This document shows positions 24,271 to 35,583 of a stretch of 64,000 bases of DNA, one piece after another. The translations under genes were made by a program, and so were the position numbers. The stretch is from Ailanthus altissimus (taxonomy: Eukaryota > Streptophyta > Magnoliopsida > Sapindales > Simaroubaceae), in assembly GCA_946807835.1 (NCBI GenBank), contig OX327691.1, positions 3,360,188 to 3,424,187 of the forward strand, given 5' to 3'. The stretch's first letter is position 1, and every line of letters starts with the position of its first letter. The notes below the pieces were generated by a model that was not told the origin of the DNA, did no database searches, and saw only the letters and a program-made list of their open reading frames with translations.

Positions 24271-25410
24271 GATAGCATAAATTAACATGTTATCTAAGAA
24301 ATTTGATACATTGAACACTGTAAAAACTTAGCAACTAACTTGTGACTTTTTTTGGTGCTAAACACATGAATGAGTGGTGTATGAAATAAACGAATTATGT
24401 TAGAAACTTCAACTGACAACAACATAACCCATAATCAAATTTCTACAATCCGAGGTAGAGAGATCATCCAAACTTCTCTTGGAGTAGCAACCAAAGGCAA
24501 TCATCTTGACAAATGAATCCCCTATGATTCTTGCAATGCAAGAGAAGAAACTATCCTTAACAGACATGCTCATGCACTATATGAAGTCTAATGACGCCAT
24601 CATGCAGAACCATTCAGCAACCCAAAAAAATTTAGAGATTCAAATGAGACAACTTGCTGCAGGAATTAATAAGTGACCTCAAGGAGCTCTACAAAGTGAC
24701 ATCGAAGCCAACTCATGAGAAAATGTAGAGCAATGCCAAGATGTCTCTTTAAGAAGTGGTAAGGTCTTACATGATAATATGCCTAAACTACAATCTTGAA
24801 GTAGTAAGGAGAATAAAAAGGTAGAATAGCAAGATGAAGTGCAGCCCTATAGTCTACCAATACCTTTTCCTCAAAGACTACAGAGGCTCAAAACATGTGC
24901 AGAAACAGAAAATAATAGCAAGAAAGTGCAGAAACAAAATCTAGGCAGCAGAAAAGTGCAGAAAATTATACAGAAAACAGTGCAAAAACTAGTATTGAAG
25001 TGCAAAAGAATTTTGAATTGCAGAAAAATGCAAAAACAGCAGAAAATACCAGTAACAACTCGCAGAATCAACCAATGTAGTCTTTCAATCCATCTCTGCC
25101 ATTCCCTTAAAAGCTGCAGAAGAAGAAGCTAGATAAATAATTCTTAAATTTTTTTTGAAGTTTTTAAGAAATTACACATTAATCTTCCTTTTTTAGATGT
25201 GCTTGAACAAATGCCTAGATACGCCAATTTATGAAGAGCACACTTTCAAAGAAAAAGAGATCGGAGAAATATGAAGCCGTAGCATTGACAGAGGAGTGTT
25301 ACGCCATTTTTTAAAAGAAGCTACCTCATAAGCTTAAAGATCCCGGGAGCTTTACCATACCGTGCTCTATTGGAAACCATGATTTTGGAAAATCACTCTG
25401 CAATTCATAA
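24271..25410 (+). pseudogene. Element B gag C-terminal linker, low-complexity
   Basis: This stretch joins gag and protease. Around 24895-25030 a degenerate GTGCAGAAA word recurs many times (Gln/Lys-rich in translation). Near 25190-25380 there is sequence like the pre-protease segment of Athila elements (MPRYA and KLKDPGSFTIPC-like). Stops are frequent. No zinc knuckle is readable. Confidence 0.55.
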
Positions 25411-25725
25411 GTGAGTATAAATCTCATGCCCCTCTCTATCTATAAGAAGTTAGTTTTAAGAGAAGTAAAGCCTATCAATGTCACACTCAAACTTGGTAAT
25501 CGATCTCTCTCTTATCTTAAGGGAATTATAGAGGACATTCTATTAAAGGTGGATAAGTTTATCTTTCTTACTGATTTCATTATTCTAGATACGAAAGAAG
25601 ACAAATAGATTTCCATCATCCTGGAAAACCTTTCCTTGCCACTGGGTGAATGATCATAGATGTACAAAAAGAGTAGTTGACCATGAGGGTAAGAGTAGTT
25701 GACCATGAAGGTTCAAGATGACACT
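25411..25725 (+). pseudogene. Element B protease remnant
   Basis: Readable pieces are SINLMPLSIYKKL, GIIEDILLKVDKFIF, DFIILDTKEDK, and decayed versions of VPIILGRPFLA and MRVQDDTV. The aspartic protease signature DLGAS is destroyed: an in-frame stop stands in it (about 25407) and the Asp is replaced. A ~21-bp tandem repeat containing AGAGTAGTTGACCATGA lies at 25671-25711. The reading ends at the F3 insertion site and does not resume as pol. Confidence 0.85.
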
Positions 25726-25730
25726 GTCAT

Positions 25731-27079
25731 TGATAATACATATTTTAATATAATATTTTGGTACTCCTAAGATTAATATTTGCTCATTTAACCTTAAATA
25801 ATTTGTATTTGTGCATGTTTTTTTTTTATGAATTTTAGGTTCAAAGACAATTGGAACATCACGCGAGAAACCAGACGCAAATGGAAGCATTAGAGATAAA
25901 AATACAAAGGGAGGCTACTGTTTGCTACAGTGCAATGCCGGGGCATTCGATGCCGGGCCATTAGGTGGGGCGCTCCATGCAATAGCTACCAAACACCTCA
26001 ATGCTGCGACATTGAATCCCAATGTCGTGACATTGAGACCTAGGCAGCAAAAGTTGACAAGATGATTAAAATCAGGAAGTTCAAAAAGTAACCCTAAGTC
26101 CGCCCTAATTTCGTGGTCTTACCTATATATTTGCCAAACACTTACATTTTGAGGAGGTAGCTGGAGATAAGAAAGAAAAAAATACCTAACTTTTAAGTTT
26201 GGAGAAATAAAAAAGGAAAGGAAGATTCAAAATCAAAGGCATTTGACAGGGACTTCTTTTTTGCTTTGGTCATTTACTTGTTGTAAGATGTTTATTTTGC
26301 CAGTATTGATGGAATTAGTTTCAAGAATGTGTAGTTTAATGATGAGCTAATTTCATTACTCTAGGATTACATCCTTAAACTCATTATGTGATTGACTATA
26401 GCTATCTCTTTTATGGTATTAATTCAGCTTTCAATATATTCATTATGCTTGTGTTTAATGCAATTTTATTACTTGGCTAGTAGTTAAATTGATCTAAAAA
26501 TACTTAAATAAACTTGAAAAAGGCATTTACATATTAAGTCTTAAGCATATTGATGCATGATCATAGTGTAGTACATATGAGTTTCATATGAGATAGACAT
26601 ATACTCATATGGCATGTATGACTCATAAAACTTGTGCTTAATGAATTTTATTCAATTTATTTATCATAGAGATATAGATATTTGATTGGATATAATATAT
26701 TCACTTAACCATCGAAAAAGGTTTGTGATGTGTTGAGTGTTTTGGTAAATATATTAAGTTGAGTACAATAAACCTAAAAGAGATTCTGCTGAATTGATTT
26801 GCATAATGAGGGATAGTTTGTAATCCTAGGATGTCTCATATTGAATTTAACTTGTGGTAATTTAGTTTATTACTTATCATAATTAAGTTATTCTTTTACT
26901 TGAGTAGTTTAATCTTATACATTAAATCATTTTCTGGATAAGAGTAGAAAGACACTATTTCAGTACTTAAACTAGAAAAGACAAATCATTCTCCATGGGA
27001 TCAACACTTTTCTCATCATATATTACTTGTTGCGACAACGTGCACTTGCGCTAGTTTGTGTTGTAGAAAACACACAACA
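25731..27079 (+). mobile_element. Solo LTR, family F, copy F3, inside element B
   Basis: This 1349-bp block begins TGATAATACA and ends CACACAACA. It is the inverse of F1 and F2 and has a perfect 5-bp duplication GTCAT (25726-25730 and 27080-27084). It is more diverged than the other two copies, with its CCGCGGC-type motifs at 25930-26040 largely decayed. No internal sequence is attached. Confidence 0.9.
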
Positions 27080-27084
27080 GTCAT

Positions 27085-29125
27085 ATTCAAAGTCTTCAAA
27101 GAGATTAAGTTACCAACTAAATTATGAAGACTGTTTTAGTATAGATGTAGTCGCCCAACATTAAGCAACAATTTTAACAGCTCAAAGACATGGAGACAAT
27201 GATTTCTCATAACTAAAAGAAAGCATTGAGGCATAGAAAGAAAAAGAAGAAGAAGCAAGAGAAGCATTGTGTTGAAAGGATCAAAGAGAAGGGCAAAAGA
27301 GACTCACTTCCCTCGTCTAAGATTAAAGTCTTTTCAGAAAAGTACAAAGAGAATGAAGCAAAAGTTACTGCCCAAAGTTTAATTGCAAGGCTATGGAAGC
27401 CAAAAGAGAGGAATGCCAGCAAGATGCCTCTACCATCACTTTTGATCCACCATAATAATAGAAAAAGTCTCGTTAAGATGATGACGTTAAAAAAAAATGC
27501 TTCTTAAGAGCAACGCAAGTAGATTTTATTTTTATGTTTACTTAGTTTCAATTTATTTACTTATTTTCTTTCTTTTTAGGAATAAAATGACAAGTCAATC
27601 ATTTAAAGAGCATCTCAAGCAATTGCAAGCATAGGGAATAAGGAAAAATGCAGTCACATTCATAAAGACAAAATGTTGCAATGCTTAAACTTCAATTCAA
27701 TGGAAGTTTCTTACTCTCAAGTTTTTTTTTTCCGACATTGAGGACAATGTCAAATTCAAGTTTGGGGGTGGGAAACACTTATCTTGTATTTATTTTTGCT
27801 GCTTATAAAGTTTGGTATTCTTGCCTATCAATTATTTTTTAGTTGTTAGTTTTGGTTGAGATGATGATTATTAGTCTATGATAAGAAATAAAATATTTGT
27901 TGAATTTATCTTTACAAGTCCCTAGAAAACAATAGACACTTGAGATAATTCTTATATAAAGAATTTTGGACTGATTTTAACCTTATTTTTTATCACTTAT
28001 TTTTTAGCACATTGACATTAAGCTTGTATTAGTTGAATTATTTGCTTAGAGATATTCATACTTAAGTAGTACACCACAATCTTGAAGACCAACACTCTAG
28101 AACTTACTTGATTACTACTTAAGGCAAAATCCTAGAAAACATATGAATAGAAAAACGACATTAGGCCATTTTTGGACCAATTAAGCCTTTTTCTAGCCTA
28201 CCTTAGATATACATTTATCCATAGTTACCCCTTTTGAGCCTAAATACACTTTTTTTAAACCACATTACAAGCAGCTAAACTTTAAAGCTTATTCATCCTA
28301 ATATTACCCGTAAATCATAAACCATAAGTTTACTTAGAAATATTCTTTAAAAAAAAAAAGAAAAAGATTGTGGTTATGTGAGAAAAGGGCACTGAAGTAA
28401 AAAGCAATTAAGTCTTGAAGACACTTATCAATCTAAGTGTGGAGGTATTTATTCTATAAAAACAAAAGTATTTAAATTCTTTATACCCTAGCTTAAGAAA
28501 AAGAAGAAATTCTTGAACAAAAATGATTAAAAGAAAGATGGAAATATCATAATTTAGGGGAGGAGATAAATCAAGGATCAAGAAAGATAAGATAACAAGA
28601 TAACGAGATTCTAGGTAAAGTCTAAGTGTATATGGTGTAATTTGAGCTTCATATGCACATATTTATATCCTACCTTAACCCTAACCTTACGTTATAAGCT
28701 AATTAAAATCCTAAATAGATCCCTTGACATGTGTCTTTTTACATTAGTGGAGAGTAGTATTGAAAGCAAGCTTATGGTAGTGTTATTAAAAATTGAAATA
28801 TGTCAAGGCATCCTTTTTATGTACTATCTTAAGCTATTGAGTAAATGTAAGTTTCATTTTACTATTTACTTGCTTATTGCACACACACAAAAGTGATCAG
28901 TTATATGAGAATGGAGAACTTGATGAAAAATATTATGAATTATTGAAAGTTGTCTAGTGATTTATGAAAAACTTGTGCCATTTCAACAGTCTTTGACACA
29001 ATAATTTTGATCATCTAATCAACTTAAGATTGTTTTTTATTTTAAGCTTTCAATTTTATTTAGAGTCAATAATAATTTTGTGAATGTTTGTTTTTGTTTT
29101 GCTCGAGGACAAGCAAAATCTTATG
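27085..29125 (+). other. 3' non-coding region of element B
   Basis: No recognisable protein is encoded. A Lys-rich open frame at 27226-27507 has no family resemblance that I can name. A hairpin box GACATTGAGGACAATGTC lies at 27734-27751, followed by a TTTGGGGGTGGG tract. Further right, segments match the 3' region of element A inverted. Reverse transcriptase, RNase H and integrase would be expected before this region and are missing. Confidence 0.7.
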
Positions 29126-29137
29126 TTTGGGAGAATT
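29126..29137 (+). promoter_or_regulatory. Polypurine tract of element B
   Basis: TTTGGGAGAATT directly precedes the TGATAGAG start of the 3' LTR. Confidence 0.7.
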
Positions 29138-30503
29138 TGATAGAGAATTATATAGTCTATTATTTCTATCATTTCGAACTTAGATTTTTCTCCAAATCAA
29201 GAGTATTTGGCTATTTATTTGTTGTTTTGGATCATATATAGGTTTATTAACCAATGCGTGGAGATATTAAAAGATTAGAATGCAAAACGGCAAAAAATGA
29301 AAGACTGACCAACACAAAGCCAACGCCTATGGGTGGACACTGCAGCATCGGTGGCAGAAAGTTAGGTATCGTAGCACCCACTACCAGTGTAACAATTCCT
29401 AACCAGCCCCCATAGCTGGACCTTTTCTAAGTCTGGGCACCGCAGTGCCCGTGTGACAAAAGAAAACCTTTCTTAAGTTTCCTATTTTGACTTGGATTCA
29501 AAGCCCCACGTCCCTAAGGTTACGTAGACCTATAAAAGCACTATTTTTTAAAGCCAAAACAAGGCAATATCAAAGGTAAACTTATGGCAAATAAAACATA
29601 TCACAAAACAAGAGATCAAAGTGAAGAATTTAAGATTGAAGATCAATATTTGAGCAATCAAGTCAAGAAAGAGAGAAGGAACCTAGGGTGTCTCTTTGTT
29701 TAATTTTTCATCCTTTCCTTTTATTATGATCTTGTTCACGATGTTTGCACTCATTACTTTGGCACTCTTGGATTCATGATGAACTAAATTCTTTTAATCT
29801 ACGGCTAGACTTTTAAACTTAATATGTAGTTGGATTTTATTGACTCTCTTAGTTCATGAACTTAGTAGATTAGTTAATTCATTATATCTTGTGTTTACTG
29901 CTTTCAATATATATTTGGCCAATATATTGATTGATTAAGGAACCTTAATGAACTTGAAAGAGTTATTTATGTGTTTAGCCTATGATTGTTTGATGTATGA
30001 TCATAGGGTAACAAAGATGAGTTCCATGAAGGATAGAAATATTCTTAGATGGTATGTATAGTATTATTTATACTTGTTCTTCATGAATTACATTATACTC
30101 GGATTACCATAGACATATAGGTAATGTTTAAGGTGTAATATAGTCACTCAACCATCGACAGAGACTTGTGATGAGATCAAAGTCTAGCCAACAATTGTTA
30201 TTAAGGGATTAACTAAGAGAATAATAAGTTCAATGAAATATTAAAGGATAAGTCAAAATCCAAGATTTCTTTTGATTAATGAATTCAAACCTTTGAATGC
30301 TTTTGATTAATATTAGGTTTAATTTGGCATAATTAGATTACTTAGTTAGAATTCATCTTTTGATTTATAAGTAGAATTAATTTTAATACTTGATTGAAAG
30401 AAATAGGTTAAATAAGTTCCTATGGGAACGATATTTGGACTTCAATATTTTATTACTTGATAAGATAGCATGCACTTGCGCTTAGCTATTATTGAATACA
30501 TTA
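29138..30503 (+). repeat. 3' LTR of element B
   Basis: It begins TGATAGAGAATTATATAG and is similar to the 5' LTR at 21945 along its length, with visible substitutions and short indels. The divergence between the pair shows that the insertion is not recent. Confidence 0.9.
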
Positions 30504-31023
30504 TATTACATAAACCAAAAGGCATTCTTCTAAAAGCAAACATACCATAAGGGTATGTCGCCTCTTTATCCTCAAGAGCTATAACAATTTGGTTGTACTC
30601 AAAATAGCCATCTAAAAACCAATAGTAGTCATACCTCGCCAAATGATTTAACATTTAGTCAATGAATAGAAGCAGAAAATGATTTTTTAAGTAGCCCTGT
30701 TTAAGTTTCTATAATCAATGCACACTCTCCATCAATGTGACTGTCCCAGAAGGAATAAGCTCATCATTCTCATTCTTAACAACTGTCATACCACCCTTCT
30801 TTGGCATAACTTGTATCGAACTCTCCCATGAGCTATTGGAGATGGCATAAATGATCTCAGCATTAAGTAGCTTTAAAAATTCAGCTCTCACAACTTCTTT
30901 AATGGACAGATTCAATCTTCTTTGATGCTCAATAGGTGGCTTAAAGGTCTCCTTCATTAAGATATTGTGCATACAAATGGTGAGGCTAATCCTTTTGATG
31001 TCGAAGATGGACCAAGGATGCAT
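30504..31023 (-). pseudogene. Element A reverse transcriptase, N-terminal part
   Basis: The minus strand reads FDIKRISLTICMH, QRRLNLSIKEVVRAEFLKLL, AEIIYAISNSSWESSIQVMPKKGG, MTVVKNENDELIP, then YDYYWFLDGYFEYNQI and AFRRMPFGLCN. This is the gypsy RT from its fingers to the conserved FGLCN. The TFTCPYGT-type strand is partly deleted. The reading stops at the element B insertion and continues at 21940. Confidence 0.9.
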
Positions 31024-31439
31024 AAATAATTACCAAAAAAGTAAAATTCTCCTCCAAAAAGGCATAACGAAGGTGGTTGGGCAATTGCTTTAAAACAAGC
31101 TCTTCTTGCAAGGAACTAGATGTCTTCCCAAATCTTTTGAATCTTCATGAGTACAACAAGAATGTCTAAATGACCATTAGAATTTGTCTCAACAAAAAAA
31201 GCTTCAAGATTTAACACCTCATCAACATAATCATCATTCAACTCACAGCATGCATTACCAAATTCAGTTGGTGGAAGTAACTCTTTCAGAACGTTAGAAT
31301 TAACATTAAAATACTTTAAGGCATCTCCACATAAGACTTTAGGTGCAAAGGTTTTAACACATTCATTAACAATATCAACTCGGTTACAAGCACGTACCTC
31401 ATTCGAAAATTACAAGGTTCAATAGATGTTGAACTTCAT

Positions 31440-31935
31440 TTATTCACCATTCATTATAAGTGTCAAATTTCCATTATAAACATCAATAAGAGCTCTCCCG
31501 ATAGCTAGCAATGGCCACCCAAGAATGATAGGAACTTCCTTATCGTCTTCCATATCTAACATGACAAAATCCACTAGAAGAATAAACTTATCCACCTTAA
31601 CTAGAACATTTTCAATAACACTTATTGTAGTGAGAGATCTATCCATCCATCATTTGCAAAGAAATTGTAGTGGGCTTCACCTCACCAAGACCTAATTTAT
31701 GAAAGATGAATAAAAGCATTAGATTGATACTTGCCTTAAGATCACATAAGGCATTTTTAAAAGTAGACTCCCCTATAGTGCAAAGGATGGTGAAACTACC
31801 TAGATTCTTCAACTTTTGAGGCAACTTACAATGAAGGATTGCACTACACTCCTCTGTTAATTTCACCGTCTCATAATATTTTAAACTCCTCTTTTTTGAT
31901 ATTACATCTTTTATAAATTTCACATAATTTGGCAT
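31440..31935 (-). pseudogene. Element A aspartic protease region
   Basis: The minus strand encodes KFIKDVISKKR, EECSAILHCKLPQKLK, GSFTILCTIGE, then CDLKASINLML, GLGEVKPTTISLQM, IENVLVKVDKFILLVDF, DKEVPIILGWPLLA and RALIDVYNGNLTL. This is the Athila-type protease that matures the gag-pol protein. The active-site signature DLGAS reads DLKAS. One shift separates the two halves near 31640. Sequence from 31024 to 31440 is a decayed linker to RT. Confidence 0.88.
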
Positions 31936-32034
31936 TTGCTCTAAGGCTTTTGCAAAAGGGATGTTTATATAAATCTTCTTAAGAACTTCAAGGAATTTAG
32001 AAAATTAGGCAACTAAGTTTTTTTTCTTAAACCT

Positions 32035-33865
32035 TTAGGGATATGGCAAAGGAAGAGCAATGATGGCTGAATTATATGAGAAAGAAATAAAGTTGGGCTT
32101 TGAATTCACCTTGGATGGCTCCGTAATAACTTCTTCCTCTTTGTCTTTTACCAAACTTTTCTCCGAAACTTTTACTTTTTTTTCCACTCCTAAAAGTGAT
32201 GGCTTTACAATGATCTTTTGGATTCGTCTTTCTATCACTATAAATTTTTTTGGATGTATGGCCCTTGATTGAATTAGCTAGTTGCCCAATTTGCATCTCC
32301 AAAGACTTTATAGTAGCATCACATTGGTGCAATAGATTTCAATGCTATCAAGATAAGCCTCATCCTTGTTAAATCTATTCCATGTCTCCCCAATGAAAGT
32401 ATCCAAAGTTCCTCCAAAGAAGGCTTCTTCTGGGTCACTTGTGATTAAATCCCCGTGGAGGTTACAATGCATTTTTTGGATTTTTATAAAAAAAATTCTT
32501 ATAGTTTCAGAGCCTCGTATTGTAATGAGTGGGCAAGTTGTTGCTTCAGTAGTTCAAATTCCAGTTGTTAGCATATTGTGCTTGTTCCAAGTCACTCCTT
32601 TCATCAGTATATGAAACATCTGCTACCATTGAATTAGCTAGTTACCCAATTTGCATCTCCAAAGACTTTATAGTAGCATTCACATTGGTGCAATAGATTT
32701 CAATGCTATCAAGATAAGCCTCATCCTTGTTAAATCTATTCCATGTCTCCCCAATGAAAGTATCCAAAGTTCCTCCAAAGAAGGCTTCTTCTGGGTCACT
32801 TGTTGATTAAATCCCCGTGGAGGTTACAATGTATTTTTTGGATTTTCATAAAAAAAATTCTTATAGTTTCGGAGCCTCGTATTGTAATGAGTGGGCAAGT
32901 TGTTGCTTTAGTAGTTCAAATTCCAGTTGTTAGCATATTGTGCTTGTTCCAAGTCACTCCTTTCATCAGTATATGAAACATCTGCTACCATAGTCGAATC
33001 CTTGTTTGTTGAAGCCTTTTTAAAATTTAGTGCAAAATTTGGATTGTATATGCCAATGTTTAAGCTGAAAGTGCAACTAGAGGGTCAACTTCATGCACAC
33101 CGATGACTGTTCTCACTATAGAGCTCTCATAAGGCCATTGATAATTATTGCATGCCATTTCCTCTAACAAGCTTTGAGCTTCATTCATAATTTTAGACAA
33201 TAAAGTGCCATCCGCGCTGCAACCATGATGGTTCTTGTTTAACCATTCACTCGTTGTAAAAGAGTTAAATTTGAAACCAATCTTGGTAACCGTATTGAAG
33301 GCACTTCTGAACAAGATCCTTGAACCACTCCCAAGCTTTAAAGAGTGGCTCAAAATTCATTTGTCAAAATTGAGCTATCTCTCCTCAGAGTTGTGAGGTC
33401 TTAGATGGTGGAAAGAATTTGGTAAGGAACTTTTGTGCTAGGTCTTCCCATATTGCAATGCTTCTCGGTTGTAGAGATTGAAGCCATCCCCTTGCCTTAT
33501 CCATTAAAGAGAATGGCAACAAGTATAGGCGAATGACATCATCTATAACTCTGTTCATCTTGATTGTGTCACAAATCTCAAAGAACATGGCTAGATGAAC
33601 ATTCGGATCCTCACTTGATAACCCTCTATACTGATTTTGTTGCACCATACTAATGAGGGCCAGCTTCAATTCAAAATTATTGGCTTGAACCATATGATAT
33701 TGAATCCCTAAATAGTTCTCAATAAGCCCAGGCCTGAAATAGTTCCACAATGCCTATGTTATTGATTATTGTTACCTTTGTCCTCCATAACTTGAACTAG
33801 ACTTTTCCTTTCTCTTCTAAGCCTTTGCAAGGTGTGTTTAACCTCTGAATCAAAAGTTAGTAACT
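32035..33865 (-). pseudogene. Element A gag
   Basis: On the minus strand the gag starts near 33865 with LTFDSEVKHTLQRLRRERK. It continues with NNFELKLALISMVQQNQY, EDPNVHLAMFFEICDTIK, PFSLMDKARGWLQSLQP, IWEDLAQKFLTKFFPPSKT, then LLEEMACNNYQWPYE and VDPLVALSA. Gag C-terminal sequence (IKSLEMQIGQLANSI) follows. A 360-bp tandem duplication at 32268-32990 lies in this C-terminal part. Frameshifts break it at several points. It corresponds to the same domain order as element B gag. Confidence 0.88.
32268..32990. repeat. 360-bp tandem duplication in element A gag
   Basis: Two adjacent units, 32268-32627 and 32628-32990, start ATTGAATTAGCTAGTT and end TGCTACC. They differ at only about ten positions, far less than the decay of the surrounding gene, so the duplication is younger than the element. 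Confidence 0.93.
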
Positions 33866-34002
33866 TCAAACTACAAGTTCTTCGTATACACCTTCAACAA
33901 CTACAATATAACCAAAATTAATAACAAATAAAATAAATTAAAATGACTAAATTAAAATCAAGTTGGTTATCCAAAATGTTAGTAATAATTTAAATTTCAT
34001 AA

Positions 34003-34019
34003 TCCCCGACAACGGTGCA
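34003..34019 (-). promoter_or_regulatory. Primer-binding site of element A (tRNA-Asp type)
   Basis: On the minus strand the sequence is TGCACCGTTGTCGGGGA, close to the complement of the plant tRNA-Asp 3' end with two or three changes. It lies next to the LTR edge. Confidence 0.8.
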
Positions 34020-34020
34020 A

Positions 34021-35535
34021 AAAATTTATTCGTGAAATTAAACAAACACGAATGTTAACTATAAGTGCACAGGCCGCGAGCAAGTAATAAAGCATGAGTA
34101 GAGTATTTTTCCATAAGGATTGGTTTCTAAATTAAAATTAGGTATTAAGGCATTCATAACCTAACTTTATCTAGGCTAATTAAAAACATTAAAATGGTTA
34201 AGGAATTACAAGTATTAAAATTAACTAAAAGTCAAACATGTTCAAGGGGATGAAAATTCTCATAGCAATGGGTCCTAGGGTCTTGAATTCACATTATATT
34301 TCCTAAGTCCTTTAGAAATAATGGTTAACAACTACTCTTGCAAATCCATTGACCAAGGGTTTAGAAATATGCTCACTACCTCTCCCGAGCACCGAGTAAG
34401 ACTTTATACACATACAATTAAACTGATATCCCTATCTAACTTGGTTGTCTATATATGCATTCTGCCATCCTTAAGAGGTTACCTTGCTTCTATTAGTCTT
34501 TCAACTCAATACAATTAAAGGCTATACGAATCAAATCTAACACATGAGTAAACTTTCCCAAGAACATAACTCATAAGCCTAAATCATCTAATCAATTTTC
34601 TATTCAATTAGAAGCATTAAATTCAGAAAAACATAAATGAATAATGCAAATTAATCAATTATATACATCAAAATATAGTACTTAGTAGAGTTACATCAAG
34701 CCCTAGAACATAAAGTTTAGTTATCCATAATCAAATACCCAAATACATTAATCTAAAGGTTTATCTAAGTAATCATGTTTAAAACAACAAGAACTTCAAA
34801 AATAAACTTCAAATAAAAGCAAATGAGATAGAGATAGAATGGAAACTAATTGTAGACATTCTTGAAGCCTTTAATCTTTAGTGGTATTCCAAAGTCCAAA
34901 CTCTAAGGATGTCTTCTTTGTGACATCTTAAACTCCTTGATCATTTTTTTTCTTCTCCCAAGTTGGTTTCAAATGTTGATTGCTCTTTGTTTTCACAAAA
35001 AATGAAGGATTTATGACTTAGAATGACCTACTTTGGTAAAGAACGAAAGTTGAAATGTCCAACCTCCACAAAATTCCAAACAAGTGTTTATTTATAGTGT
35101 AGGCAAAGCCGCAAAATTTTCTCTTGGAACATTGGGACATTCCCAGCTATATTGTACGAAAGCTGGGGCGTTCTAATGTCGTTGTATCCTTGATCGATTG
35201 TGTAAGTGTTGGCTACCTTAAGTGTTCTGGAATCTGTGCCGTCTCTTCTCCATCCCCACGCCACAATGTTTATATTTCCCGTAAATGCATGGGCATTGAT
35301 AAGTTAACACTGGTTTAATGGTAGAATGCAGCAGCGTTCATCATTTCGTCTATACCCTTTTTTTGAATTATCACTCTTTGGCTTCACTTTAGATGCCTTT
35401 CCTTCCAACTCATCTATTTCATCATTTATCCTATAAAATCAACATATGTATGCATAAATAGCATGTAATTACTTGAAAACGGTAAAAATGTAAGTTAAAA
35501 TAGAGCCAAAATATATGTCAATATCATACTTATCA
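34021..35535 (-). repeat. 5' LTR of element A
   Basis: Its minus-strand start is TGATAAGTATGATATTGACA at 35535, and it runs to about 34021 beside the primer-binding site. Its first ~525 bp match the truncated 3' LTR at 15489-16044. The left edge is approximate because no second complete copy is in the window. No gene is present inside it. Confidence 0.82.
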
Positions 35536-35583
35536 ATTGTCCTATGGATGTGTGAATATTTATATAAGCTATTATGGCATTGT

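Larger units (their letters stand above)
21945..30503 (+). mobile_element. Gypsy element B (Athila-like, pol-deleted), nested in element A RT
   Basis: Two LTRs of about 1.35 kb (21945-23296 and 29138-30503) both begin TGATAGAG. A tRNA-Asp-type primer-binding site follows the first, then gag and a protease remnant, then non-coding sequence and a polypurine tract. Reverse transcriptase, RNase H and integrase are absent. Without the F3 insertion it is about 7.2 kb. Flanks CATTA (21940-21944) and TATTA (30504-30508) fit a TSD with one change. Removing B rejoins element A as FGLCN-A.VTFQR, the conserved RT motif. It must have moved using enzymes from other elements, or lost pol after insertion. 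Confidence 0.9.
15489..35535 (-). mobile_element. Gypsy element A (Athila-like), minus strand, split by element B
   Basis: Read on the minus strand the order is 5' LTR (35535-34021), tRNA-Asp-type primer-binding site (34019-34003), gag, protease, reverse transcriptase, [element B inserted], rest of reverse transcriptase, RNase H, integrase, an extra ORF of the plant transposon protein type, polypurine tract and a truncated 3' LTR. Without element B it is about 11.5 kb, normal for Athila-type elements. All coding parts carry stops or frameshifts. The 3' LTR keeps only about 555 of about 1515 bp and ends in CACTA sequence, so no TSD can be tested. Confidence 0.88.

Noticed and set aside
27226..27507. 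Lysine-rich 93-residue protein in element B
   Set aside because: No family resemblance, lies in a region otherwise non-coding, and starts in an A-rich run.
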